NCBI RefSeq assembly: GCF_003515065.1 | Contig: NZ_QXGH01000016.1 | Coordinates: 62,001-126,000, forward strand | Length of the DNA stretch: 64,000 nucleotides | From: Nocardioides immobilis | GTDB taxonomy: Bacteria; Actinomycetota; Actinomycetes; Propionibacteriales; Nocardioidaceae | Reading direction: 5' to 3' | Shown: in pieces, positions 26,625 to 35,549 of the stretch | Layout of the letters: each line of letters starts with the position of its first letter | Position numbering within the stretch: position 1 is the first letter of the stretch | Program-made: the position numbers and the translations under genes | The notes under the pieces: generated by a model | What the model saw: only the letters and a program-made list of their open reading frames with translations | The model's database searches: none | Told to the model about the DNA's origin: nothing

Positions 26625-27401
26625 TCACTTCACGTTGCGGAGGAACACCTTCTCCAGGCCGCGCAGCGTCAACCACGGCGAATGGTCGGTGAAACACCGG
26701 CATTCGTCGACGACGAGTTCTGCAAGATATCCGGTGGCGATCACGCGCACATCTCCCGCAGCGACACCGAGGGCGCCGATGATCCGTTCCACCATTCCCT
26801 CGACCTGGCTGGCCACCCCGAACAGCATTCCGGACTGCAGTGCCTCGACGGTGTTCTTGCCGATCACGCCGCGCGGACGCACCAGCTCGACCATCCGCAG
26901 CTGGGCCCCGCGCCGGCCCAACGCCTCGAGCGAGATCTCGATGCCGGGCGTGATCGCGCCGCCGACGTACCGGCCCTCGCTGTCGATCACGTCGAACGTC
27001 GTCGCGGTCCCGCCGAAATCGACGACGATCGCCGGCCCGCCGAAATCATTGGCGGCGGCCAGTGCGTTGATGATGCGGTCGGTGCCGACCTCGCGCGGAT
27101 TGTCGACGAGGATAGGCACGCCGGTGCGCACACCGGGTTCTACGACGAGGTGCGGGATATCGGAGAAATGCCGCATCAGCATCTCGCGCCAGGAATTCAG
27201 GACGGCCGGGACCGTCGCGCACACCGATATCCCGGAGATCTCCGCGGCCTCCGGACCGAGCAGGCCGCGGAGCAGCACCGCCCACTCGTCGGCGGTGCGG
27301 TGCTCGTGCGTGGCGACCCGCCAGTGCGACCCCACCTCACCGTCCCGGATCATCCCGAGCACGGTGCTCGCGTTGCCGATGTCAGCCGCGAGGAGAGTCA
27401 T
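26625..27401 (-). CDS. coaX: Type III pantothenate kinase
   Basis: A 258-residue ASKHA-fold kinase that phosphorylates pantothenate, the first committed step to coenzyme A. Visible signatures are the opening LLAADIGNASTVLGM phosphate loop, EVGTDRIINALAA, VDFGGTATTFDVID and GGAITPGIEISLEAL. It is of normal length. The start overlaps the nadC stop by 20 bp, so it closes the nadB-nadC-coaX operon; panD and panC upstream supply its substrate. Actinomycetes often also carry coaA, so this may not be the only pantothenate kinase. Confidence 0.95.
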   Translation of the reverse strand: MTLLAADIGNASTVLGMIRDGEVGSHWRVATHEHRTADEWAVLLRGLLGPEAAEISGISVCATVPAVLNSWREMLMRHFSDIPHLVVEPGVRTGVPILVDNPREVGTDRIINALAAANDFGGPAIVVDFGGTATTFDVIDSEGRYVGGAITPGIEISLEALGRRGAQLRMVELVRPRGVIGKNTVEALQSGMLFGVASQVEGMVERIIGALGVAAGDVRVIATGYLAELVVDECRCFTDHSPWLTLRGLEKVFLRNVK

Positions 27402-28299
27402 CGCGCAGGTCCATGCCGAGGTCGAACACCCTGACCGAGTGGGTCAGCGCCCCGACCGAGATGAAGTCGACGCCGGTCTCCGCGACCTCGCGGGCACGCT
27501 CGATGGTGAGACCGCCGGACGCCTCGAGGGTCGCTCGGCCGGCATTGATCGCTACTGCCTCCGCCATGGTCGCTGACGGCATGTTGTCGAGCAGGATCTC
27601 GGTGCAGCCGGCGTCGAGCAGCTCCCGCAGCTGGTCGAGGTCGGTCACCTCGACCTCGACCCGCAGGTCGGGGTAGGCGGCTCGGACCGCCCGGTAGGCG
27701 GGCACCACACCCCCGGCGGCCAGCACGTGGTTGTCCTTGACCATCGCCCGGTCCGACAGGCTGAACCGGTGGTTGACCCCGCCGCCGCAGGCGACGGCGT
27801 ACTTCTGCAGGGCGCGCAGCCCCGGCAGCGTCTTGCGGGTGTCGAGCACCCGGGCGCGGGTGCCCTCCAGCGCGGCGACCCAGGCGGCGGTGGCCGTGGC
27901 GACGCCGGAGAGGTGGCAGGCGAGGTTGAGCGCGGTCCGCTCGGCGGTCAGCAGGCCACGCACCGGGCCGGCGACGGTCAGCACCGGGTCGCCGGGCGAG
28001 ACGGGGGTGCCGTCGGCGATCCGCAGCGGCACCTCGACACCGGCGCCCAGCACCATCCGGAAGACCAGCTCGGCCACACCGAGTCCCGCGACGACACCCG
28101 GCTCGCGGGCGTTGAAGTCCGCCACGCCGTGCGTGTCGGCGGCGATGGTCGCGGCGCTGGTGACGTCCTCGGTCGGCACGTCCTCGGCCAGCGCGGCGGC
28201 GATCAGGTCGTACGTCGCCCGCGGGTCGAGGCCGCCCTTGGCGAGCTCGTCGAGCAGCAGCTCCGGGACCGCGTCGTACGGCGTGAGGGTCAGCGTCAT
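27382..28299 (-). CDS. nadC: Nicotinate-nucleotide pyrophosphorylase (quinolinate phosphoribosyltransferase)
   Basis: A 305-residue enzyme that joins quinolinate and PRPP to nicotinate mononucleotide in de novo NAD synthesis. The family motifs are LDTRKTLPGLRALQKYAVAC, GGGVNHRFSLSDRAMVKDNH (basic residues that hold quinolinate), EVEVTDLDQLRELL and ILLDNMPSATM near the end of the barrel. The ATG at 28299 overlaps the nadB stop (ATGA). It is the middle gene of nadB-nadC-coaX. Confidence 0.97.
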   Translation of the reverse strand: MTLTLTPYDAVPELLLDELAKGGLDPRATYDLIAAALAEDVPTEDVTSAATIAADTHGVADFNAREPGVVAGLGVAELVFRMVLGAGVEVPLRIADGTPVSPGDPVLTVAGPVRGLLTAERTALNLACHLSGVATATAAWVAALEGTRARVLDTRKTLPGLRALQKYAVACGGGVNHRFSLSDRAMVKDNHVLAAGGVVPAYRAVRAAYPDLRVEVEVTDLDQLRELLDAGCTEILLDNMPSATMAEAVAINAGRATLEASGGLTIERAREVAETGVDFISVGALTHSVRVFDLGMDLRDDSPRG

Positions 28300-30002
28300 T
28301 CGGCCCCTCCGAGGGTGGGCAGGTCGGTGTCGGTGGCCGCCGCGGCGTGGAACGTCACGGTGGTCACCCCGTCGGTCATCGAGACGTCGAAGTGGCCCGC
28401 CCACCGCTCGTCGTCGCGCTCGGCGAAGTCGTCGCGCCAGTGGGACCCGCGGGTCTCCTCCCGCAGCGCGGCGGCGTCGGCGAGGGCAGCGCTGATCGTC
28501 AGCAGGTTGGTCGTCTCCCACGAGTCCTGGTCGACCTGCTCGGCCGAGTTGCCGGCCAGCTTGTCGAGCAGGGCCGAGGCCTCGCCCAGCCCGTCGGCCG
28601 AGCGGAGCACGCCGACCCGTGAGGTCATCGTCTCCTGCAGGTCGCGCCGCACGGTGCCGGCCACCAGCCCGGCGGTGCGCTCGTCCACGACGGGGTCGGA
28701 CCAGGGCGGCAGCTCGTCGGGCAGCACGGCGGCGATCCGGCGGGAGAAGACCAGGCCCTCGAGCAGTGAGTTCGACGCGAGCCGGTTGGCCCCGTGCACG
28801 CCGGAGCAGGCGACCTCGCCGGTGGCGTAGAGGCCGGGAAGGTCGGTCCGGCCCTCCAGGTCGGTGCGGACGCCGCCCGACGCGTAGTGGCAGGCGGGCG
28901 CGACGGGGATCAGCTCGGTCACCGGGTCGACCCCGTGCGAGCGCGCGGTGGCGAGGATGGTCGGGAAGCGCCTCTCCCAGAAGGCCTGGCCGAGGTGCCG
29001 GGCGTCGAGCCACATGTGCGGTCGCCCGGTCTCGATCATCCGCTTCATGATCGCCTTGGCGACCACGTCGCGGGGCGCCAGGTCGGCCAGCTCGTGCACC
29101 CCCTGCATGAACCGGTTGCCCTCGTCGTCGACGAGGAACGCGCCCTCGCCGCGGACCGCCTCGGAGATGAGCGGCTGCTGGCCGCGCGAGTCCGGCCCGA
29201 GGTACATCACCGTCGGGTGGAACTGCACGAACTCCAGGTCGCGCAGGGTCGCCCCGGCGCGGAGCGCGATCGCCAGGCCGTCGCCGGTGGACACCGCCGG
29301 GTTGGTGGTCTGGGAGAAGACCTGGCCGAGCCCGCCGCTCGCGAGCACGACCGCGCGGCAGTGGACGGCGCCGACGCCGTCGCGGACACCCTCGCCGATG
29401 ACGTGCAGCGTCACGCCGACGACCCGTTTTCCGCCGGCCGCCTCGGGGTCGGGGCCGAGCAGCAGGTCGACCGCCAGCGCGTGCTGGATGACCTCGATGT
29501 CGGGAGCCGCCTCGATGGCGGCGATCAGGGCCCGCTGGATCTCTGCGCCGGTGGCGTCGCCGCCCGCGTGCGCGATCCGGTCCCGGTGGTGGCCGCCCTC
29601 GCGGGTCAGCGAGAGCTCGCCGGCCGCGTCGAGGTCGAAGTTCGTGCCGAGCGCGATCAGCTCGCGGACGGCGTCGGGCCCCTCGGTGACCAGGACCCGG
29701 ACCGCGTCCCGGTCGCATGCACCGGCGCCGGCGACGAGGGTGTCGACCTCGTGCTCCTCGGGAGTGTCCTCGGGGCCGAGGGCCGCGGCGATGCCGCCCT
29801 GGGCCCACTGGGTCGAGCCGGCGTTGAGCACGTCCTTGGTCACGACGAGCACCGTGCCGACGTGCTCGCGGAGCCGCAGCGCGGCGGTGAGCCCGGCGAC
29901 CCCCGAGCCGATGATCACCACGTCGGCCTGCGTCGTCCAGCCCGGCGAGGGCGCCGTCAGCCGGCCGGGCAGGCGCCGCGTCGCGGCCGGTGCGTCAGGC
30001 AT
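28296..30002 (-). CDS. nadB: L-aspartate oxidase
   Basis: A 568-residue flavoprotein that oxidises aspartate to iminoaspartate, first step of NAD synthesis. FAD binding is shown by VVIIGSGVAGLTAALRL and by GGLGQVFSQTTNP; catalytic-region motifs are GHHRDRIAHAGGDATG, EFVQFHPT, SEAVRGEGAFLV and the C-terminal GVHGANRLASNSLLEGLVFS. The helical tail of the fumarate reductase family is present but shorter than in E. coli. Quinolinate synthase (nadA), the next enzyme, is not beside it, which is unusual because nadA often leads this operon; it must be elsewhere. Confidence 0.96.
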   Translation of the reverse strand: MPDAPAATRRLPGRLTAPSPGWTTQADVVIIGSGVAGLTAALRLREHVGTVLVVTKDVLNAGSTQWAQGGIAAALGPEDTPEEHEVDTLVAGAGACDRDAVRVLVTEGPDAVRELIALGTNFDLDAAGELSLTREGGHHRDRIAHAGGDATGAEIQRALIAAIEAAPDIEVIQHALAVDLLLGPDPEAAGGKRVVGVTLHVIGEGVRDGVGAVHCRAVVLASGGLGQVFSQTTNPAVSTGDGLAIALRAGATLRDLEFVQFHPTVMYLGPDSRGQQPLISEAVRGEGAFLVDDEGNRFMQGVHELADLAPRDVVAKAIMKRMIETGRPHMWLDARHLGQAFWERRFPTILATARSHGVDPVTELIPVAPACHYASGGVRTDLEGRTDLPGLYATGEVACSGVHGANRLASNSLLEGLVFSRRIAAVLPDELPPWSDPVVDERTAGLVAGTVRRDLQETMTSRVGVLRSADGLGEASALLDKLAGNSAEQVDQDSWETTNLLTISAALADAAALREETRGSHWRDDFAERDDERWAGHFDVSMTDGVTTVTFHAAAATDTDLPTLGGAE

Positions 30003-30027
30003 CCGTGCAGGCTACCGAGTCCGGGCC

Positions 30028-30450
30028 TCAGACACCGGCGGCGGTGAGGTCACCGCGCCGGAGGGTGGGGTCGTCGAAGGTGTCGGCCGGGTCGGCGCTG
30101 GTGCCCATGATCGTGTTGTCGGCGTCGACGAAGACGACGTGCGGCTCGTAGGCCTTCGCCTCCTCGGTCGTCATCTGCCCGTAGGCGATCAGGATCACCA
30201 GGTCGCCGGGGTGCACGAGACGCGCGGCGGCGCCGTTGATGCCGATCACGCCGGACCCGCGCTCGCCCGCGATCGTGTACGTCTCCAGCCGGGCGCCGTT
30301 GGTGATGTCGACGATGTGCACCAGCTCGCCGGGCAGCAGGTCGGCCGCCTCGAGCAGGTCCTCGTCGACGGTGACCGATCCGACGTAGTGCAGGTCGGCC
30401 TGGGTCACCGTGGCGCGGTGGATCTTCGACTTCATCATGGTGCGCAACAT
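30028..30450 (-). CDS. panD: Aspartate 1-decarboxylase
   Basis: A 140-residue pyruvoyl-dependent enzyme that makes beta-alanine for pantothenate. The precursor is cut at the Gly-Ser bond in [10 protein letters not shown], which yields the pyruvoyl group. Other family residues are [16 protein letters not shown] at the start, NGARLETY and [19 protein letters not shown]. The ATG at 30450 shares a base with the panC stop, and GGGGAG lies just upstream. panD follows panC directly, so beta-alanine is made where it is used. panB is not in the window. Confidence 0.97.
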   Translation of the reverse strand: MLRTMMKSKIHRATVTQADLHYVGSVTVDEDLLEAADLLPGELVHIVDITNGARLETYTIAGERGSGVIGINGAAARLVHPGDLVILIAYGQMTTEEAKAYEPHVVFVDADNTIMGTSADPADTFDDPTLRRGDLTAAGV

Positions 30451-31382
30451 CAATTGCTCCCCTCGGGTGGGTCCTGGGTGGTCGGCCCTCCGATGGTGAG
30501 GGCCAGGTTGTCGATCAGGCGGGTGATCCCGACCCGGGCTGCGATGAGCGCGCGAGCCGGCGTGCCGGGTCCGATCTGTGCCGGGTCGGCCGGCAGCTCG
30601 GTGAGGTCCGGGGACCGGATCTCGAAGTAGTCGAGGTCGACGCCGTCAGCCGTCCGGAGCTCGGCCCGGGCAGCGTCGAGAGCGGCCTCAACGCCGTACG
30701 TCGCGTCCCTGCGGGCCGCGTGCAGCACCCGGCTGAGGGCCGCGGCCTGCCGGCGCTGCTCGGGATCGAGGTAGCGGTTGCGGCTGGACCGGGCGAGGCC
30801 GTCGGTCTCGCGGTCGGTCGGGGCGCCGACGATCTCGAGGGCGCCGCGGCTGCCACTGATGCAGAGGTCAGCGACCAGCTGCCGGATCAGCACCAGCTGC
30901 TGGTAGTCCTTCTCGCCGAAGATCGCGACGTCCGGTCCGACCAGGCCGAAGAGCTTGGCGACGACGGTGAGAACGCCGCGGAAGTGACCGGGGCGGGTGC
31001 GCCCCTCCAGGACGTCCGCAGTCGGGCCGGGATCGACCGTCACCTGCGGCTCGCCGGGATACATCTCCTCGACCGTCGGCGCGAACACCACGTCTGCACC
31101 CTCGCGGCCGCACAGCTCGAGATCGGCGTCGAACGTCCGCGGGTAGCGGTCGAGGTCCTCGTTGGGCCCGAACTGGAGCGGGTTGACGAAGACCGAGACG
31201 ACGACGGTGCCGTCCCCACCGGCGCGCTCGCGCGCGAGGCGGACCAGGCTCGCGTGACCCTCGTGCAGCGCTCCCATGGTGGGCACGAGCACGACAGGAC
31301 CGGCCGCCCGCTTGTCAGCGAGCAGCGTGACCAGGTCGGCGCGCGTGCGCGCGATGACAGGCGCCTTCACGGCGGTGGTCAC
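30450..31382 (-). CDS. panC: Pantothenate synthetase
   Basis: A 310-residue ligase that couples pantoate and beta-alanine using ATP. The nucleotidyl-transferase fold has [37 protein letters not shown], the [11 protein letters not shown] motif and [18 protein letters not shown] (KMSKS-like). It follows the DUF2520 gene with a 3-bp gap and is coupled to panD. M. tuberculosis has the same panD-panC-DUF2520 order (Rv3601c-Rv3603c). Confidence 0.97.
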   Translation of the reverse strand: MTTAVKAPVIARTRADLVTLLADKRAAGPVVLVPTMGALHEGHASLVRLARERAGGDGTVVVSVFVNPLQFGPNEDLDRYPRTFDADLELCGREGADVVFAPTVEEMYPGEPQVTVDPGPTADVLEGRTRPGHFRGVLTVVAKLFGLVGPDVAIFGEKDYQQLVLIRQLVADLCISGSRGALEIVGAPTDRETDGLARSSRNRYLDPEQRRQAAALSRVLHAARRDATYGVEAALDAARAELRTADGVDLDYFEIRSPDLTELPADPAQIGPGTPARALIAARVGITRLIDNLALTIGGPTTQDPPEGSN

Positions 31383-31385
31383 GGA

Positions 31386-32303
31386 TCAGCGCTCCGCGCC
31401 GTGGGTGCTGCGGACGATCGCCCCGTCGAGGAGCGCGGCGATCCGGTGCGCCCGGATCGGCAGCACCCGGCCGTCGGTGACCGCGCGGTCGAGGGTGGCC
31501 CGGGCCATCGCGACGTACGACGGCAGCGTGTCGGGCCGGTTGGCCTCGATGTCCTCGAGGTGGGCGGCGACCGTCTTCACGTCGCCGCGCACGATCGGGC
31601 CGGTCAGCGCGGCGTCGCCGTGGGCGAGGGCGTTGTCCAGCGCCGCCTCGAGCAGCGGGCGGAGGGTGCTCGCCGGATCGTCGGACCCGGCCGCGGCCAG
31701 CAGCTCCATCGCCTCGGTCACGAGGGTGACGAGGTGGTTGGCGCCGTGCGCGAGGCCCGCGTGGTAGAGCGTGCGCATCTCCTCGGGCACCCAGGTCGCA
31801 CGGCCACCCAGCTCGGCGACGAGCTGCTCGGCGAGCGCGCGCTCGGCGGCACCGGCGGTGAGCCCGAAGACGCAGCCGTCGAGGCGCTCGAGGTCGACCT
31901 CGGTGCCGGTGAAGGTCATCGCCGGGTGCAGCGCGATCACCTTGGCGCCGACGGCGACGGCCGGCGCGAGCACCGCCAGACCGTGGCGACCGGAGGTGTG
32001 GACGACGTACTGGCCCTCGTGCAGGGCACCGGAGTCGGCGAGCACGCGGACCACGTTGGGCAGCATGTCGTCGGGGACGGTGAGCAGCAGCAGGTCACAG
32101 CCCCGCGCGACGGCGCTGGGCTTCTCGACCGGGACGCCCGGCAGCAGGGCGGCGGCGCGATCGCGCGAGGCGTCGGACTCGCCGGCGACGGCGGTGATCG
32201 TGTGTCCGGCCTCGCGGAGGCGGGCGGCCAGGACGGCGCCGACCTTGCCGGCACCCACTACGCCAATGCTCAGCGCGTCGGGCGCAGGCATCATCGTCGT
32301 CAT
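31386..32303 (-). CDS. Rossmann-fold oxidoreductase-like protein with DUF2520
   Basis: A 305-residue protein with an N-terminal NAD(P)-type fold (IGVVGAGKVGAVLAARLREA) and a C-terminal helical DUF2520 domain (LYHAGLAHGANHLVTLVTEA). The architecture resembles ketopantoate reductase or F420-dependent reductases, and its constant link with panC in actinomycetes suggests a role in pantothenate supply, such as reducing ketopantoate; that is inference from context. I chose the ATG at 32303 with an AAAGG upstream; two more ATGs follow within five codons. It probably leads the panC-panD transcript. Confidence 0.85.
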   Translation of the reverse strand: MTTMMPAPDALSIGVVGAGKVGAVLAARLREAGHTITAVAGESDASRDRAAALLPGVPVEKPSAVARGCDLLLLTVPDDMLPNVVRVLADSGALHEGQYVVHTSGRHGLAVLAPAVAVGAKVIALHPAMTFTGTEVDLERLDGCVFGLTAGAAERALAEQLVAELGGRATWVPEEMRTLYHAGLAHGANHLVTLVTEAMELLAAAGSDDPASTLRPLLEAALDNALAHGDAALTGPIVRGDVKTVAAHLEDIEANRPDTLPSYVAMARATLDRAVTDGRVLPIRAHRIAALLDGAIVRSTHGAER

Positions 32304-32424
32304 CTGTTCGAACCTTTCGTTCCAATCCCTCCGACCACCCGCCGTGTGCGGGCCGGTGTGGGTACCGGACGTTTGCTCATTCGATGTAACGCAAGCGTAG
32401 GTGCAACCGATGGCGGGCGGACAG

Positions 32425-32440
32425 GTCACGGGTGCGTGAC
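32425..32440. promoter_or_regulatory. CRP-like inverted repeat in the divergent region
   Basis: GTCAC-N6-GTGAC lies in the 194-bp gap between the DUF2520 gene and the glycosyltransferase gene. Symmetry and spacing recall CRP/FNR-family sites, but the half-sites are short and the match may be chance. Confidence 0.3.
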
Positions 32441-32497
32441 ATGGACTACACGGCGGCGGCGCGGGTGTGACGGAGGTGACTTGAGTACGGTCATGGT

Positions 32498-33610
32498 GTG
32501 TTCCGGCGCCGCAGGTCGACCCCGTTGGTCAGCGTGGTGGTTCCGGCGTACGACGTTGCGGCGTACCTCCCGGCCTGTCTCGACAGCCTGCTGGAGCAGA
32601 CCCTGCCCGAGCTCGAGGTCGTGGTCGTCGATGACGGCGCGACCGACGACTCCGGCGCGATCGCCGACTCGTACGCCGATCGCGACCCCCGGGTGCGGGT
32701 CGTGCACATCGAGAACGGCGGACTCGGCGCGGCGCGCAACGAGGGGATCCGGCACGCCCGCGGGGAGTACCTCGGCTTCTGCGACGCCGACGACCTGATG
32801 CCGCCGCGCGCGCTCGAGCGCCTGCTCGCCGGCGCGCGCGAGCACGATGCGCCGCTGGTGACCGGCAACGTCGTGCGGCTCGAGGGCGAGCGGCGCGCGC
32901 GGATGGGCTGGATGGACCGGTTCCACGCCGAGGCGCGCACCATCGCGATCGACGACTTCCCGGAGCTGCTCGGCGACGTCTTCGCGTGGAACAAGCTCTT
33001 CCGCCGCGACTTCTGGGACCGCGCGGGCCTCGCGTGGCCGGAGCGGATCCGCTACGAGGACCAGCCCGCGACGACCGACGCGTACCTCCGTGCGGGGCGG
33101 ATCGCCATCGTGCCCGAGGTCGTCTACCAGTGGCGGGTGCGCGACGACGGCAGCTCGATCACCCAGCAGCGGGCGACCGTCGCCGACCTCACCGACCGGT
33201 GGACAACGAAGCAGATGGCGCTGGCCTCCGTCGAGGAGTACGGCGCACCCGGGGTGACCGAGGTCTTCCGCGAGCGGGTGCTGCCGGGCGACATGGGCCA
33301 GTACTTCGTGCACATCCCGGACTGCTCCGACGACTGGTGGGACCTGCTCGTCGCCGGCGTCCGCGAGATCTGGGGGCCGGCGCGGTCACTGACCGGCAGC
33401 ACGCTGCCGCCCGCGCAACGGCTGATCGGGTGGCTGGTCGAGGAGGACCGCAGGGCGGACGCCGCGCTGGTCAGCTCCTACGCGCGCGGCCTGGGTGGGC
33501 CGCTGCCCCGGGTCACGCTGAGCGACGGATCGGTCCGCGTCGACGTACCGGGTCTGGACCCGGCCACCGTGGTCCCGGAGGCGATGCTGCTCCGGGACCA
33601 CGAGGCCTGA
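32498..33610 (+). CDS. Family 2 glycosyltransferase
   Basis: A 370-residue GT-A fold enzyme. The N-terminal domain has LVSVVVPAYDVAAYLPACLD, the nucleotide-binding VVVDDGATDDSG, and the metal-binding DxD in GFCDADDLMPPRA. The C-terminal 150 residues are a variable domain, which in relatives handles teichoic acid or capsule acceptors. No membrane helices are seen. The donor sugar and acceptor are unknown. The GTG at 32498 has no good ribosome site. It stands alone, divergent from panC's operon and convergent with the betaine-transport genes. Confidence 0.87.
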   Translation: MFRRRRSTPLVSVVVPAYDVAAYLPACLDSLLEQTLPELEVVVVDDGATDDSGAIADSYADRDPRVRVVHIENGGLGAARNEGIRHARGEYLGFCDADDLMPPRALERLLAGAREHDAPLVTGNVVRLEGERRARMGWMDRFHAEARTIAIDDFPELLGDVFAWNKLFRRDFWDRAGLAWPERIRYEDQPATTDAYLRAGRIAIVPEVVYQWRVRDDGSSITQQRATVADLTDRWTTKQMALASVEEYGAPGVTEVFRERVLPGDMGQYFVHIPDCSDDWWDLLVAGVREIWGPARSLTGSTLPPAQRLIGWLVEEDRRADAALVSSYARGLGGPLPRVTLSDGSVRVDVPGLDPATVVPEAMLLRDHEA

Positions 33611-33619
33611 CGGCGCGAC

Positions 33620-34564
33620 TCAGTCGAGCAGGCCCTCCTGCTCGAGGAAGTCCTCGGCGACGTCCTCCGGGGTCTCCCGGTCGACCGTGACCCGGACGAT
33701 CAGCTCGCCGAGGGTCGCGTTGTCGAGCGCCGCCATCAGCTCGTTGAGGGGCTCCTCGACGTCCGGGTGCTCCTCGAGGAAGGCGACCGACACGGCCGGG
33801 ACCAGGTTCTGTGCGGGCTGGATGCCGCGGTCGTCCTCGAGCAGCACCAGGCCCTGGTCGTCGAGGGTGCCGTCGAGGGTGCCGGTCTGGCCGAGCTGGG
33901 ACTCACCGTCGAGGACGGACTGGTAGGTCTGCGGCGAGGCGTAGCCGAGGGGCAGCAGCTCGATGTCGATCCCGTAGACCTCGGTGAGCCCGGCCTCGCA
34001 GTCGTCGCGGCCGGCACAGTCGGGGTGCGCCGCGAGCTTGATCGACTCCCCCTCGAGGTCGGACAGCCGCGTGACGCCGTTGTCCTCGGAGTACTCCTGC
34101 GTCACGAAGTAGGCGTTCTGGGACGCGGCCTCGGACGGCTCGAGGAGGGTGAGGCCCTTGTCCTCGAGCAGCGGCTGCATCGCCTCGAGAGTGGCGTCGA
34201 GGTCGCTGCTGCTGATCGGCTCGGCGTTCTCCCCGTTCGCGTCGGTGTTGAGCTGGTCGCCGAGGCCGGCGACGTACTCCGGGACGATGTCGACCGACCC
34301 GGGGAACTCGCCCAGGTAGTTGGGACGGCTGTCGACCAGCTTGGTCTCGACCTCGTAGCCGGCCTCGTCGAGCAGCGCGGCGTACATCGCCGTGACGAGG
34401 GCGGCTTCGTCGAAGCTCTGGCTCGCGAGGACGACCTTGCCGCCCCCGCCCGAGCCCGCGTCCTTGCTGTCGTCGTCCTCGGCGAGGTCGTCGCCGGCAC
34501 AGCCGGCGGTGATGAGGAGGCCACCCGAGAGGGCAGCCGCGATGAGGGTCCGGCGGAGGGTCAT
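33620..34564 (-). CDS. Glycine betaine/choline ABC transporter substrate-binding lipoprotein
   Basis: A 314-residue secreted lipoprotein: signal peptide with lipobox LLITAGCAG (cysteine near residue 22), then a hydrophilic linker and an OpuAC/OsmF-type binding domain (VVLASQSFDEAALVTAMYAA, FPGSVDIVPEYVAGLGDQLN, YASPQTYQSVLDGESQLGQT). Such proteins deliver osmoprotectants to the membrane permeases. Two permease genes and a CBS-containing ATPase complete the system upstream. A 161-bp palindrome separates this gene from the permease gene, so its mRNA level may be set independently. Confidence 0.9.
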   Translation of the reverse strand: MTLRRTLIAAALSGGLLITAGCAGDDLAEDDDSKDAGSGGGGKVVLASQSFDEAALVTAMYAALLDEAGYEVETKLVDSRPNYLGEFPGSVDIVPEYVAGLGDQLNTDANGENAEPISSSDLDATLEAMQPLLEDKGLTLLEPSEAASQNAYFVTQEYSEDNGVTRLSDLEGESIKLAAHPDCAGRDDCEAGLTEVYGIDIELLPLGYASPQTYQSVLDGESQLGQTGTLDGTLDDQGLVLLEDDRGIQPAQNLVPAVSVAFLEEHPDVEEPLNELMAALDNATLGELIVRVTVDRETPEDVAEDFLEQEGLLD

Positions 34565-34656
34565 GGGTGTCTACCTTCTGTGTCCCGCGGCGGCCGCCGC
34601 GCGTGTCCGGTCGGCGGGGAGCCCGCCTGGCGCTGCTGGGCGCCTCCCGACACCTT

Positions 34657-34817
34657 AGATGAGCAAGTCCAAGGGGCCGTGCAAGCGAGCAGCGTTCCGG
34701 GCGTGCGATGGCAAGGCGGAGGAGGGAGCCGGGACGGAGTCCCGGCGACTGACGACAACGCCGCCAGCGTGCGTCCGGAACGTGGCGCAGCGTGCGGCCC
34801 CTTGGACTTGCTCATCT
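34657..34817. repeat. 161-bp intergenic palindrome with 22-nt perfect arms
   Basis: Outer arms 34657-34678 and 34796-34817 are exact reverse complements (22 nt, beginning AGATGAGCAAGTCC). The centre is a second perfect hairpin, GCCGGGAC-GGA-GTCCCGGC, at 34728-34746. Both share the midpoint 34737, so the whole element is one symmetric structure with looser pairing between. It fills most of the gap between the permease stop (34818) and the binding-protein start (34564). No T-run, no open frame. Confidence 0.9.
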
Positions 34818-35549
34818 TCAGAGCGAGTCGCCGACAACGGCCCTCACCTTTGCCGGGACCCGGCGTTCGCGGGTCGGCTCGACCAGCTTCTGGGCGCCCG
34901 CCGCCGCGACCTCGAGGACCAGTGCGACCGCGGCCACGACCAGGGCCGCCCCGATCCCCTCGCTGTAGTGGTTGCGGGCGAACCCCGAGACGATGATCGC
35001 CCCGACGCCCGGGCCGGCGACCAATGCCGCGATGGTCGCCGTCGCCCAGACCTGGACCAGGGCCAGCCGCACTCCGGACATCATCAGCGGCAGCGCCAAC
35101 GGCAGCTCCACGCGCCAGAACCGCTGGACGCCGGACATGCCCATCCCGTCGGCTGCCTCGAGGACGTCGTCGGGCACCTCGCGGATCGCCGTGTAGGTGG
35201 TGGTGACGAGCGGCGGCAGGGCGAAGAGCGCGAGGGCGATGAGCGTCGCCAGCCCGGCGCGTCCGTAGGGTCCGAGCTGCGCCGGGCCGGGCCAGTCGGC
35301 GGTGACGAGCACGGCGAGGAGGGCGAAGGTCGGCACCGCGCGCCCGATGTTGGAGATGTTGATCGCCAGGAACCCGCCCCGCCCGATGTGGCCGAGCCAG
35401 AGTGCGACCGGGAGCCCGACCAGCAGGCCCATCAGCAGGGCGGTCACCGTCAGCAGCAGCTGCTCGGCCAGCCGGTCGAGGAGCCCGCCCGACCCCGTCC
35501 AGCTCGCCGCCGTCGTGAGGTACTGCCAGGTCAGCTCGAAGAGGCTCAT
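34818..35549 (-). CDS. Glycine betaine-type ABC transporter permease
   Basis: A 243-residue inner-membrane protein with six hydrophobic helices. The BPD_transp_1 coupling loop EAADGMGMSGVQRFWRVELP precedes the last helices, as in OpuCB/OpuCD. The protein pairs with the second permease encoded upstream. Its ATG at 35549 overlaps that gene's stop by 4 bp. Together with the ATPase and binding protein it should import betaine, choline or carnitine under osmotic stress. Confidence 0.92.
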   Translation of the reverse strand: MSLFELTWQYLTTAASWTGSGGLLDRLAEQLLLTVTALLMGLLVGLPVALWLGHIGRGGFLAINISNIGRAVPTFALLAVLVTADWPGPAQLGPYGRAGLATLIALALFALPPLVTTTYTAIREVPDDVLEAADGMGMSGVQRFWRVELPLALPLMMSGVRLALVQVWATATIAALVAGPGVGAIIVSGFARNHYSEGIGAALVVAAVALVLEVAAAGAQKLVEPTRERRVPAKVRAVVGDSL

